Source: Castellaniella denitrificans (GTDB lineage: Bacteria > Pseudomonadota > Gammaproteobacteria > Burkholderiales > Burkholderiaceae_B). From it: a stretch of DNA of 64,000 nt. Made by a program: the position numbers and the translations under genes. Below the pieces are notes generated by a model. The model saw nothing but the letters and a program-made list of their open reading frames with translations, made no database searches and was not told the DNA's origin. Below are positions 15,650-22,772 of this stretch, piece after piece. The stretch lies in assembly GCF_042653765.1 (NCBI RefSeq), contig NZ_JBHSEZ010000004.1, positions 124,001 through 188,000 of the forward strand, in the 5' to 3' direction. The first letter of the stretch is position 1. Each line of letters begins with the position of its first letter.

Positions 15650-18232
15650 ATGCCCGAAAACAATATCCCCGCACTGCCGCACGACAAAATCACTCCGCTG
15701 CCCAATACGGAGCCGGATGCCGTCCCCGATCTCTGGAACACCAGATTCGAGGAAATCGACGATAACTTCGAGGCGCTGCGCCAGCGCGCCGGCGGTGCCG
15801 TGGCGGAACTCGAGGCCGCCAAGGGCGATGCCCCGTCCTTTGCGGAGCGAATGAATCAGGTCAGCCAGGCCGTGCAGGATCTGGGCGGTGATCTCGGAAG
15901 CCTGCAGGGCATGACAGCGCCGATGCTGGCCCGAGCCGTGCGCCTGGATTGGGACTATTCGGGCAACAACATTTCGATGGAAATGTGGGCGGGCGACTAT
16001 ACCCTCATGGACACACAGCCGGTGGATGTCATCTCGGCAGTCGCTGGCGACGATTCCATCGACGTCGAGGATTCCAGCACGTTCGCAGCCGGGCAGCGAT
16101 ACGTCGTCTACGACGGCACCCATTCCGAGCAGGTTCTGGTCGAGGCGGTGCTGACAGCCACCCGCGTGCGCGTGGCCGATGCACTGACCTGGGCCTATGG
16201 CGAGGGGGCATTCCTGGCCCGCACGTCTTTTGCCGTGGCCGATGGCACATCTCAGGCCAAGGCCGGGGATACATATTTTTCGAAGCCGATCAATCTCGGG
16301 TTCGATGCCGCCAAGCGCTCGGTCGTGATCCGGCGCAAGCCCACGGCGGCCGCGATCAGCGTCGATTATCTGACGGCCGCGAACCAGTGGAAATCGGCAC
16401 CGCTTGCCTGGACACGGTCTGGTGGCAAGGTGCCCGCTGGATACATCGATTGCGAGTATGAGTTCACGATTGCGGGCGACACCGCCTTGCGCGTCTCTGT
16501 CTCGGGCGGCGCAGGCACCACCGAGGTGCAACACATCATCGGGCTGGGCACCATCACCGGCCTGCGCGGCACGCATACGCCGCCCCTGAAGCCCGTAATG
16601 GCGAATCCTCTGGACGGCGCCGAGGGTCTGACAGACCTGCCCACGCTCGCGCTGACAAACTATGTGTCACTGACCGATACCAGCGTGGATGCCGTGCAGT
16701 TCCAGGTGTCCACGACAGCGGATTTCGCCGAGATCATGATCGACTCGGGTGCGCAGGTCGGTGGCCTGTCATGGCGTGAGGTCGGCCTGCGCCTGGAGGT
16801 GTCCTCGACCTACTATGTGCGCGGCCGTGCCCGTGATGCCGAGGGCGCCTGGTCGCCGTGGTCGGATGCTGTGTCGTTTTCGACCGCCGATTCGTTCGTC
16901 TACGTCCAGGCCCCCACCAACGTCAGCCCGGCCGACAAGCTCGAGAACGTGGGCGACACTCCGACGCTGACCGGCAGCAGCTTCGCCGTGTATGCGGGCA
17001 GCGATACCCAGGAGGCCGCGCAGTGGCAGATCCGCGAGGCGGGCCAGTCGTATGACTCGGCCACTCTCGATACGGGCGACGACACAGAAAACCTCACGTC
17101 GTTTGCCGTGCCGGCCGACCTGCTGAAGTCCGCCAGGACAGAGTACTTCTGGCGCGTGCGCCACAAGGGCCAGAATATCGGCTGGGGCGAGTGGTCGGTT
17201 GAGACCAAGTTCACGACGAAAAAGACTTTTGGCACCGTGATCGGCATTGCGCTGGTGACCACGGGTGGCGCCTCGGGCCAGTGGGCGCGCATCGACGAGG
17301 ATGGGAACGCCAAGGCCACCGACGCCGCCTTCTTCAACGCCCACCCGACTTACGCCGGCATCGTCGACCAGAGCATCGACAGCCAGCAGATGGTGAAAAT
17401 TCCCGCGTTCTACATCAAAGAAGGCGTCGTACCCTCGGGTACGTTCGCGGGCAAGACGGCCATCTGGGTGTCAGACAAGAAAGAGGCCGGCTTCCAGCTT
17501 CACCCCGCGTTCATGGATGCCGGACAGCCCCTGCAGCAGTTCTGGATCGGGAAGTACAAAGCCTCGAATGGAACCGGCAACGTGATGCAGTCCGTGCCCG
17601 GCGTCTCCCCGTTGGTGTCGATCAACTTCCCGACGATGGCGGCGCGCGCCACGGCGCGCAACACCGGCGGTGTGACGGGGTTTCAACTCTGGCATGTGTA
17701 CATGCGCGCCGCGATCCAGGCCCTGGCGCTGATCGAGTTGGGCAACCCGGACGTGCAGACGCTGATCGCCCAGGGCTACGTCAACGCCAGCGCGGCCCAG
17801 GCGGTGGATGCCGCCGCGACCCTCGCCGCGTCCTGGCGCGGGATCATCGGGCTGTGGGGCAACGTCTGGGAAATGTTCGACGGCCTGCAGACCGATGGCG
17901 ACCGGAAATACAAGGTCTGGGACAGGAAGGGCAACAAGACCTACATCACCACGAACCAGATTTGTCCATCGGCCAGCGCCAGCTACATCGTCACGATGTC
18001 GGCGGACGAAGGCGCGGACTACGACCTGGGGCCGCTGTTTATGCCCGCGACCGTGGATGCGTCGATCAACAACGGGACGTATGCAGACGGCATGTGGTCG
18101 GCAGCGAATTGCGTGGCCTACCACGGCGGGGATTGGAACTACGGCGCGATCTGCGGGCTGTTCTGCTTGAACGTCAGCAACGCCGCGTCGAACTCCAGCG
18201 CGAGTGTCGGCGGCCGCCTCGCAAAGGTGTAA
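15650..18232 (+). CDS. DGR target protein: tail fibre/receptor-binding protein with variable C-type-lectin-like C-terminus
   Basis: 860 aa. The N-terminal part (about 1-90) is helical, with 'PDLWNTRFEEIDDNFEALRQ' as in fibre attachment domains. Middle beta-rich modules include two fibronectin/Ig-like repeats (about 310-405 and 415-520; 'STTADFAEIMIDSG', 'YYVRGRARDAEGAWSPWSDA', 'EYFWRVRHKGQN'). The C-terminal about 300 residues fit the formylglycine-generating-enzyme/C-type lectin fold used by DGR targets ('IIGLWGNVWEMFDGLQ'). Residues 822-859 are encoded by the variable repeat. Predicted diversified positions are V822, D828, Y831, S843, S850, A851, S852 and V853. Shine-Dalgarno AGGTGAG precedes the ATG. 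Function as adhesin is inferred from the tail context and known DGR phages. Confidence 0.92.
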   Translation: MPENNIPALPHDKITPLPNTEPDAVPDLWNTRFEEIDDNFEALRQRAGGAVAELEAAKGDAPSFAERMNQVSQAVQDLGGDLGSLQGMTAPMLARAVRLDWDYSGNNISMEMWAGDYTLMDTQPVDVISAVAGDDSIDVEDSSTFAAGQRYVVYDGTHSEQVLVEAVLTATRVRVADALTWAYGEGAFLARTSFAVADGTSQAKAGDTYFSKPINLGFDAAKRSVVIRRKPTAAAISVDYLTAANQWKSAPLAWTRSGGKVPAGYIDCEYEFTIAGDTALRVSVSGGAGTTEVQHIIGLGTITGLRGTHTPPLKPVMANPLDGAEGLTDLPTLALTNYVSLTDTSVDAVQFQVSTTADFAEIMIDSGAQVGGLSWREVGLRLEVSSTYYVRGRARDAEGAWSPWSDAVSFSTADSFVYVQAPTNVSPADKLENVGDTPTLTGSSFAVYAGSDTQEAAQWQIREAGQSYDSATLDTGDDTENLTSFAVPADLLKSARTEYFWRVRHKGQNIGWGEWSVETKFTTKKTFGTVIGIALVTTGGASGQWARIDEDGNAKATDAAFFNAHPTYAGIVDQSIDSQQMVKIPAFYIKEGVVPSGTFAGKTAIWVSDKKEAGFQLHPAFMDAGQPLQQFWIGKYKASNGTGNVMQSVPGVSPLVSINFPTMAARATARNTGGVTGFQLWHVYMRAAIQALALIELGNPDVQTLIAQGYVNASAAQAVDAAATLAASWRGIIGLWGNVWEMFDGLQTDGDRKYKVWDRKGNKTYITTNQICPSASASYIVTMSADEGADYDLGPLFMPATVDASINNGTYADGMWSAANCVAYHGGDWNYGAICGLFCLNVSNAASNSSASVGGRLAKV
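18113..18225 (+). repeat. DGR variable repeat (VR)
   Basis: 113 bases, aligned without gaps to the template repeat 19727-19839. There are 11 differences. Eight are at template adenines (VR positions 18113, 18131, 18140, 18177, 18198, 18200, 18204, 18206; seven A to G, one A to T). The other three are T to C within codons 2-4 at the 5' edge (18118, 18121, 18122). The last 19 bases (18207-18225) are identical and end in a G/C-rich block, CGGCGGCCGCCTCGC, the expected initiation-of-mutagenic-homing (IMH) region. The match stops at 18226, two codons before the stop codon. Confidence 0.95.
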
Positions 18233-18260
18233 GGCATCAAGTTTTTTTGAGTCATGTTTT

Positions 18261-18288
18261 TCGGGTCCGCGCCAAGCGCGGTGCCCGA
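18261..18288 (+). repeat. Hairpin downstream of VR (possible DGR homing hairpin or terminator)
   Basis: TCGGG (18261-18265) pairs with CCCGA (18284-18288), and CCGCGC (18267-18272) with GCGCGG (18276-18281) around a CAA loop, with a small internal bulge. It begins 36 bases after the end of the VR. Bordetella phage BPP-1 needs a hairpin just after its IMH for efficient retrohoming. T runs lie before the hairpin, not after it, so a simple + strand terminator is less likely. Confidence 0.55.
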
Positions 18289-18312
18289 GCAACCATCCAA
18301 TAGGAGCAATCC

Positions 18313-18915
18313 ATGAAGATCGAAGATGGCAAGCTGGTGGTCGATATCGACGGCAGTACCATGCAGGTGCCGCTGCCCGCCGTCGCGGGCACCAGCCGCG
18401 TGAAAGCCTGGCAGGTGCCGGAAGCCTACCGCGCCGGGCGTCTGTTTGTGTCGGTCATCCAGCCGGGCCAGGTCGAGGAAGTCCCGGCGTGCGCGCCCGG
18501 CTCGGCTCAGTACCTGGGTGAGCTTACGCTTGAGCCGGCCGATGACGCGGCGCTACGCGCCGCCAAGGCCTCGAAGCTGGCCGAGATCAATGCCGCCTGC
18601 GACCTTGCCGGCAAAGCCGTGCTGGCGGGCTACCCCGACGTCGAGATCAAGACGTGGCCACAACAGGCGGCCGAGGCGGCGGCGTATCAGGCAGACTCTC
18701 AGGCCGAAGTGCCGCTGCTCACGAAGATCGCGGCAGACCGGGGCCTGACCGTTGCCGACCTGGCCACCCGCGTGCAGGCCAAGGAAGCCGCATTCAAGGC
18801 GGCGGCCGGCGGGCTGCTGGGCATGCGCCAAGCCCTCGAGGATCAGATCGATGCCGCCGCCGGCGTCGAGGATCTGGCCGGCATCGTGTTCGACGCCGCG
18901 AGCGCGCTGGCATGA
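18313..18915 (+). CDS. Tail-fibre-associated protein (DUF4376-like), unknown role
   Basis: 200 aa. N-terminal beta region ('KIEDGKLVVDIDGSTMQVPL') and a helical Ala-rich C-terminal half with 'AVLAGYPDVEIKTWPQQAAE' and 'TKIAADRGLTVADLATRVQA', a pattern found in DUF4376 proteins encoded after phage fibres. It may help fibre assembly (inference). A clean Shine-Dalgarno (taggagc) precedes the ATG, and its stop overlaps the next start (ATGA). It lies between the DGR target gene and the avd/TR/RT part. Confidence 0.65.
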   Translation: MKIEDGKLVVDIDGSTMQVPLPAVAGTSRVKAWQVPEAYRAGRLFVSVIQPGQVEEVPACAPGSAQYLGELTLEPADDAALRAAKASKLAEINAACDLAGKAVLAGYPDVEIKTWPQQAAEAAAYQADSQAEVPLLTKIAADRGLTVADLATRVQAKEAAFKAAAGGLLGMRQALEDQIDAAAGVEDLAGIVFDAASALA

Positions 18916-19337
18916 CAAGCTGGCGCTATGTGCTGCATCACCGGGTAGCGGCCCATCATCGGGCGCTATCCGGTATCAGTTTCGATGGCGAGTGGCTGCA
19001 GATCCATTGCGGCATGATACGTGTCCAGGTCGGCTATGCCTGGGATGGCTGCAGCCCCGCATTGCGGGTGCCCGGCACTCGCATCTGGCTTGGCGTACCC
19101 GATGGCCCGGTTATGGATGATGGCCGCCCGGCGGCCTGGCGCGCATCCCTGCTGCATGACGCGCTGTGCCAGTTTCGCCGCGACATCCCCGGCCTTACAC
19201 GCGACGCCGCCACGGCCGTACTTGCTGCGGAACTGCATGATGCCCAGGCACCGCTCTGGATGCAGCGGCTGTACCCGGCAGGCGTGCGCCTACTCGGGCC
19301 ACAGGACTTTCCGGGCGACGGGCCGCGCTTGGCATGA
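18912..19337 (+). CDS. Small phage protein, DUF1353-like, inside the DGR cassette
   Basis: 141 aa. Visible motifs: 'QVGYAWDGCSPA', 'ASLLHDALCQF' (a conserved H-D) and 'RDAATAVLAAELHDA' then 'WMQRLYPAGVRLLG'. These follow the layout of DUF1353 phage proteins, of unknown biochemical role. ATG overlaps the previous TGA, and its own TGA overlaps the avd ATG by four bases, so it is cotranslated with avd. Whether it takes part in diversification or is ordinary phage cargo cannot be told from sequence. Confidence 0.6.
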   Translation: MTSWRYVLHHRVAAHHRALSGISFDGEWLQIHCGMIRVQVGYAWDGCSPALRVPGTRIWLGVPDGPVMDDGRPAAWRASLLHDALCQFRRDIPGLTRDAATAVLAAELHDAQAPLWMQRLYPAGVRLLGPQDFPGDGPRLA

Positions 19338-19699
19338 AAGACCCACACCTGACGTTGCTCACCAAGCTCGAGGAACTGGACGCATACACCCACCAGGTGC
19401 TGCATCAGTTCCCGCGTCTGGAGCGGCATCTGCTGTGCGCCGAGATGCGCACCAGCACAAACCGCTTCCTGCGCCTGGCCACTGTCGCGTGGAAGCGCCG
19501 ACAGAAGGCCGCCGCGCTGTTCGACCTGGACGTCGAGATCGAGGTGTTCCGCCTGCTAATTCGCAAGGCCCACCGCCTGGGCTACATCAATGATCACCGG
19601 CTGATGGTCTGGATGAAGCACACCAACGAAATCGGGCAAATCGTAGGCGGGTGGATCAAGCACGAAACCACCAAACGCAAGGGGGAAGCCATGCAGTAG
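19334..19699 (+). CDS. avd: DGR accessory variability determinant (Avd)
   Basis: 121 aa, basic and almost wholly helical, the size and character of the Avd four-helix bundle that forms a pentamer, binds the reverse transcriptase and the template RNA, and is required for mutagenic retrohoming in Bordetella phage BPP-1. Helices are suggested at about 5-30 ('LTLLTKLEELDAYTHQVLHQ'), 33-60 ('ERHLLCAEMRTSTNRFLRL'), 62-85 and 88-115. Basic residues (WKRRQK, TTKRKGE) suit RNA binding. It lies directly before TR (27 bases) and RT, the BPP-1 order. Confidence 0.88.
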   Translation: MKDPHLTLLTKLEELDAYTHQVLHQFPRLERHLLCAEMRTSTNRFLRLATVAWKRRQKAAALFDLDVEIEVFRLLIRKAHRLGYINDHRLMVWMKHTNEIGQIVGGWIKHETTKRKGEAMQ

Positions 19700-19726
19700 C
19701 GCCCACAGGCTGTCTTTGAATGGGCA

Positions 19727-19839
19727 ATGGCTTATTACGGCGGGAATTGGAACAACGGCGCGATCTGCGGGCTGTTCTGCTTGAACGTCAACAACGCCGC
19801 GTCGAACTCCAACACGAATATCGGCGGCCGCCTCGCAAA
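19727..19839 (+). repeat. DGR template repeat (TR)
   Basis: 113-base donor copy of the VR, in the gap between avd and the reverse transcriptase. It is rich in AAY codons when read in the VR frame (codons 7, 9, 10, 20, 22, 23, 27, 29 and 31). Changing A in these codons gives many residues but never a stop, a known design of DGR templates. 27 adenines are available; eight differ in the current VR. The match to VR ends at 19839 (GCAAA), then diverges. Confidence 0.95.
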
Positions 19840-19991
19840 CGACTATCGCCGGAAGGCGGCTCGCTCATGGGCGGCCGTCCAGTGCGTATCCTTTGGGGCC
19901 ATTGTCCTGACCATGTTGTCGAAGATAAACAGGGCGCTGCGGCCAGTATTCACGGAGACCGTGGCAGCGCCCGCCCATCACCAGGACATCC
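19727..19991 (+). ncRNA. Predicted DGR TR-spacer RNA (template for mutagenic cDNA)
   Basis: The TR and the following 152-base spacer to the RT start form the RNA expected to be copied by RT-Avd. The spacer holds CGCC-GGAA-GGCG (19847-19858), eight bases after the TR. It also holds a large stem, GGGCGCTGC (19932-19940) with GCAGCGCCC (19964-19972), enclosing an inner hairpin CACGG-AGA-CCGTG (19951-19963). In BPP-1 the region after TR folds, binds the RT-Avd complex and self-primes cDNA; the same role here is inferred. ORFs across this region are translations of the repeat, not genes. Confidence 0.75.
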
Positions 19992-21104
19992 ATGCCTCAC
20001 ACCATAAACGGCCTATGGGCCGACCTCACCAGCTTCGAGAATCTCTACGCAGCCTTCCGGGGCGCCCGTCATGGCAAGCGCTACCGCCTGGAGGTGATGC
20101 GCTATGCGGCGAACCTCGAAGAGAACCTCATCAATCTGCAAAATCACCTGATCTGGAAGTCCTGGACGCCAGGCCGTCAGCGCGAGTTCGTCGTGCGCGA
20201 GCCAAAGCTGCGCGCCATCCAGGCGCCGCCCTTCGAGGATCGCGTCCTGCACCACGCGCTGGTTCAGGTGGTCGAGCCGCTTTTCGAGCGCCGCTTCATC
20301 CACGACAGCTATGCCTGCAGGCGCGACAAGGGCGTGCAGCGGGCCGTCGCCCGCGTGCAGCACTTCCTGCGCGTGGCGCGCCGCAACTGGGGCGACGAGG
20401 TCTATGTGCTCAAGGCCGACATCAGTCGGTATTTCGCGAGCATTCTGCACCCGGTGCTGATGCGCGAGGTCGAGCGGGTCATCTCCGATCCCGACGTCCT
20501 GTGGGTCTGGCGCCAGATCCTCACGGGTTACGGCCATGAGAACGGCCTGGGCCTGCCCGTAGGCGCGCTCACCAGCCAGCTTGGCGCGAATATCGTGCTG
20601 AACCGCCTGGATCATGTCGCCAAGGATCAGATGAGCCTGCGGTTCTATGTGCGGTATATGGACGATTTCATTGCCGTCCTACCAGACAAGGCCACCGCCC
20701 AAAGCGTGCTGTGCGAGTTACGCGCCACTGTTCATGACCTCGGCCTGGAGTTGAACCCGAAGACGGCCATTCACCCGTGGCAGCGCGGTGTGGATTTTTG
20801 CGGCTATCGCACCTGGCCGACCCATATCCTTCCCCGCAAGCGCAACATCAAGCGTGCCCGGCAAGACTTCCGCAGGCTGATGTGTCAGTACTTCGCCGGC
20901 GAGGTGGATCTAGCGCACGTGCGCCAGCGCGTCGCCTCGTTTGTGGCGTATGCGAAACACTGCGATGCCCGCGAAACCGTGGAGCGAGTCCTGGGCGATC
21001 TTGTGCTTGTGCCTGGCCTGCGCGACGCTCCGGTCGATGCCGGGAAACGGGGAGTTTCGACCCCGGACGGGCAAAACATATTCCAAAATTGGAATTTGGA
21101 ATAA
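19992..21104 (+). CDS. DGR reverse transcriptase
   Basis: 370 aa. Copies the TR RNA with errors at adenines. Domains: motif A 'VLKADISRYFASI' (first catalytic Asp about 143) and the DGR-type motif 4 'GLPVGALTSQLGANIVLN' (about 187-204; S-Q in place of the S-P usual in retroviral/group II enzymes). The YMDD box 'FYVRYMDDFIAVL' is at about 221-225, then 'GLELNPKTAIHPWQRGVDFC' follows. The N-terminal part contains 'REPKLRAIQAPPFEDRVLHH', as in Bordetella phage Brt. No maturase, endonuclease or integrase domain. AGGA precedes the ATG. The stop codon lies at the T-tract of the converging tRNA terminator. Confidence 0.95.
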   Translation: MPHTINGLWADLTSFENLYAAFRGARHGKRYRLEVMRYAANLEENLINLQNHLIWKSWTPGRQREFVVREPKLRAIQAPPFEDRVLHHALVQVVEPLFERRFIHDSYACRRDKGVQRAVARVQHFLRVARRNWGDEVYVLKADISRYFASILHPVLMREVERVISDPDVLWVWRQILTGYGHENGLGLPVGALTSQLGANIVLNRLDHVAKDQMSLRFYVRYMDDFIAVLPDKATAQSVLCELRATVHDLGLELNPKTAIHPWQRGVDFCGYRTWPTHILPRKRNIKRARQDFRRLMCQYFAGEVDLAHVRQRVASFVAYAKHCDARETVERVLGDLVLVPGLRDAPVDAGKRGVSTPDGQNIFQNWNLE

Positions 21105-21136
21105 AAAAATGGGCTAGTCAAAGTGACCTAACCCAT
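21103..21136 (-). terminator. Rho-independent terminator of the tRNA operon
   Basis: Read on the minus strand, ATGGGTTAG pairs with CTAGCCCAT (one T-G pair); a bulged G and three more pairs (TCA/TGA) extend the stem to a CTT loop, and TTTTTTT follows. It lies just past tRNA-Asp. Its T-tract (A run on +, 21103-21109) overlaps the TAA of the phage reverse transcriptase. Confidence 0.75.
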
Positions 21137-21145
21137 TGATTTAAT

Positions 21146-21222
21146 TGGCGGAGCGGACGGGACTCGAACCCGCGACCCCCGGCGTGACAGGCCGGTATTC
21201 TAACCAACTGAACTACCGCTCC
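21146..21222 (-). tRNA. tRNA-Asp (GTC)
   Basis: 77 bases including an encoded CCA end. The minus strand gives GGAGCGG...CCGCTCC acceptor arms, a D arm with TAGTTCAGTTGGTTAGA, anticodon loop CTGTCAC (anticodon GTC) and TTCGAGTC in the T arm. It is the last gene of a three-tRNA operon and the host gene nearest to the prophage end, so its 3' half is a natural candidate for phage attachment. Confidence 0.96.
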
Positions 21223-21242
21223 GCAGCGGTGCCAGAAAATCC

Positions 21243-21318
21243 TGGCGTCCCCTAGGGGATTCGAACCCCTGTACTCACCGTGAAAGGGTGATGTCCTAGG
21301 CCTCTAGACGAAGGGGAC
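21243..21318 (-). tRNA. tRNA-Glu (TTC)
   Basis: 76 bases with CCA. Acceptor arms GTCCCCT/AGGGGAC, anticodon loop CTTTCAC (anticodon TTC) and T loop TTCGAAT. Second of the three tRNAs transcribed on the minus strand. Confidence 0.96.
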
Positions 21319-21343
21319 AGGACATTCGACAACGAAAGTTTTT

Positions 21344-21419
<76 letters not shown>

Positions 21420-21449
21420 AAAAACTGGCTTCGTTAACGAAGAAACGAG

Positions 21450-21478
21450 ATTATGCACGAATTTTTTTTCGTGCGCAA
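21450..21478 (-). promoter_or_regulatory. Sigma70-type promoter of the tRNA operon
   Basis: On the minus strand TTGCGC (21478-21473) and CATAAT (21455-21450) are separated by 17 bases, about 30 bases before tRNA-Ala. The spacer is itself an inverted repeat (GCACGAA/TTCGTGC around six T), an unusual feature. Confidence 0.6.
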
Positions 21479-21733
21479 GCGAGGCCGGATTTTTTTGTTT
21501 CGGCCGTAGAGAAACCGTCTCCATGCGCCTCGGATCACAACTCTTTACATATCGGCCCGCCGGGAAAGATCGCGCCCGAAACCCGGGAAGGCCGCGCGGC
21601 TATCCTGAAATAGCCGGCAAGATCAATCCATTACCGGTAATTTGCGGACCGATGACCGGTCGTTCCCGCTTGCGAGGCGGGGCCCGCAGCGCCTACGATC
21701 CGGGCTGTTTCCATTCCCCGGAGTCCATCCGCC
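21479..21733. other. Intergenic region before bioB, no gene seen
   Basis: 255 bases between the tRNA promoter and bioB. No convincing ORF, tRNA or BirA-type operator was found. A GGAG Shine-Dalgarno lies just before the bioB ATG. Several short G/C inverted repeats are present but none with a T-tract. Confidence 0.5.
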
Positions 21734-22750
21734 ATGCACGCCCGCGTCCGTCACGAAACCCTGACGCCCGCCTGGTCGGTCCAGGCGATCCTGGATCTGT
21801 TCGCCCTGCCCTTCAACGATCTGCTGCTGCGGGCGCAGACCGTGCACCGGGAACACCACCCGGCCAACGCCGTCCAGCAATCCAGCCTGCTGTCGATCAA
21901 GACCGGCGCCTGTCCCGAGGACTGCGCCTACTGCCCGCAGTCCTCGCGCTATCACACCGAAGTGGAGCCGGCGCCGCTGATGCCGCTGGACCAGGTGCTG
22001 GAAGCGGCGCGCAAGGCGCGGGACGCGGGCGCGCAGCGCTTCTGCATGGGGGCCGCCTGGCGCTCGCCGACCGAGCGCCAGCTGGACCAGGTGATCGGGC
22101 ACGTGCAGGCCGTGAAGGCGCTGGGCCTGGAGACCTGCGTCACCCTGGGCATGCTGAAGGACGGCCAGGCCGAACGCCTGAAGGCCGCCGGCCTGGACTA
22201 CTACAACCACAACCTGGACACCGCGCCGGAACACTACGGCGAGATCATCCGCACCCGCACGTTCCAGGACCGCCTGGACACGCTGCGGCGCGTGCGCGGC
22301 GCCGGGCTGAAGGTCTGCTGCGGCGGCATCGTCGGCATGGGGGAATCACGCGAGATCCGCGCCGGCCTGATCGCCGCCCTGGCCAGCCTGGACCCCTACC
22401 CCGAATCCGTGCCCGTCAATCAGTTGGTGAAGGCGCCGGGCACGCCCCTGGCCGATGCGCCCGACCTGGATCCCATCGAGTTCGTGCGCACCATCGCGGT
22501 GACCCGCATCGTCATGCCCCGCGCCGTGGTGCGGCTGTCGGCGGGCCGCGAGAGCATGCACGACAGCACCCAGGCCCTGTGCTTCATGGCCGGCGCCAAC
22601 TCGATCTTCCACGGCGAGCGGCTGCTGACCACGCCGAACCCGCAGGCGCGGGCCGACGCCCTGCTGTTCGAGCGCCTGGGGCTGGTGCCGATGCCCGACG
22701 ATACGGTATCCGCAACCCTGGAAACCCACGCGGCCGCCAGTCCGGCCTGA
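21734..22750 (+). CDS. bioB: Biotin synthase
   Basis: 338 aa. Radical-SAM enzyme that inserts sulfur into dethiobiotin in the last step of biotin synthesis. The SAM cluster motif C-x3-C-x2-C is 'CPEDCAYCPQSSR'. Other family marks are 'AWRSPTERQLDQVI', 'YYNHNLDTAPEHYGEI', 'CCGGIVGMGESREIR', the Arg/Cys region around the 2Fe-2S site, and 'FMAGANSIFHGERLLTTPNP'. Length is typical. It stands alone here, without bioA/F/D; an EamA exporter follows after 22 bases and may share the transcript. Confidence 0.98.
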   Translation: MHARVRHETLTPAWSVQAILDLFALPFNDLLLRAQTVHREHHPANAVQQSSLLSIKTGACPEDCAYCPQSSRYHTEVEPAPLMPLDQVLEAARKARDAGAQRFCMGAAWRSPTERQLDQVIGHVQAVKALGLETCVTLGMLKDGQAERLKAAGLDYYNHNLDTAPEHYGEIIRTRTFQDRLDTLRRVRGAGLKVCCGGIVGMGESREIRAGLIAALASLDPYPESVPVNQLVKAPGTPLADAPDLDPIEFVRTIAVTRIVMPRAVVRLSAGRESMHDSTQALCFMAGANSIFHGERLLTTPNPQARADALLFERLGLVPMPDDTVSATLETHAAASPA

Positions 22751-22772
22751 CCCTCATCCGACGCGCCCCACC

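Noticed and set aside
19720..20539. Open frames starting in the template repeat (including one reading MAYYGGNWNNGAIC)
   Set aside because: They are the VR-frame translation of the TR and shadows of the RT gene. No separate ribosome site, and DGR templates are non-coding donors.
21080..21095. ATTCCAA/TTGGAAT repeat as the phage attachment core
   Set aside because: The left end of the prophage is outside the window, so no direct repeat can be shown. Left as a possibility only.
1..21104. Prophage as a Mu-like transposable phage
   Set aside because: No MuA/MuB, Mom or Mu-type I protease/scaffold arrangement is visible. The tail is P2-like and the early region is missing, so the class cannot be set.
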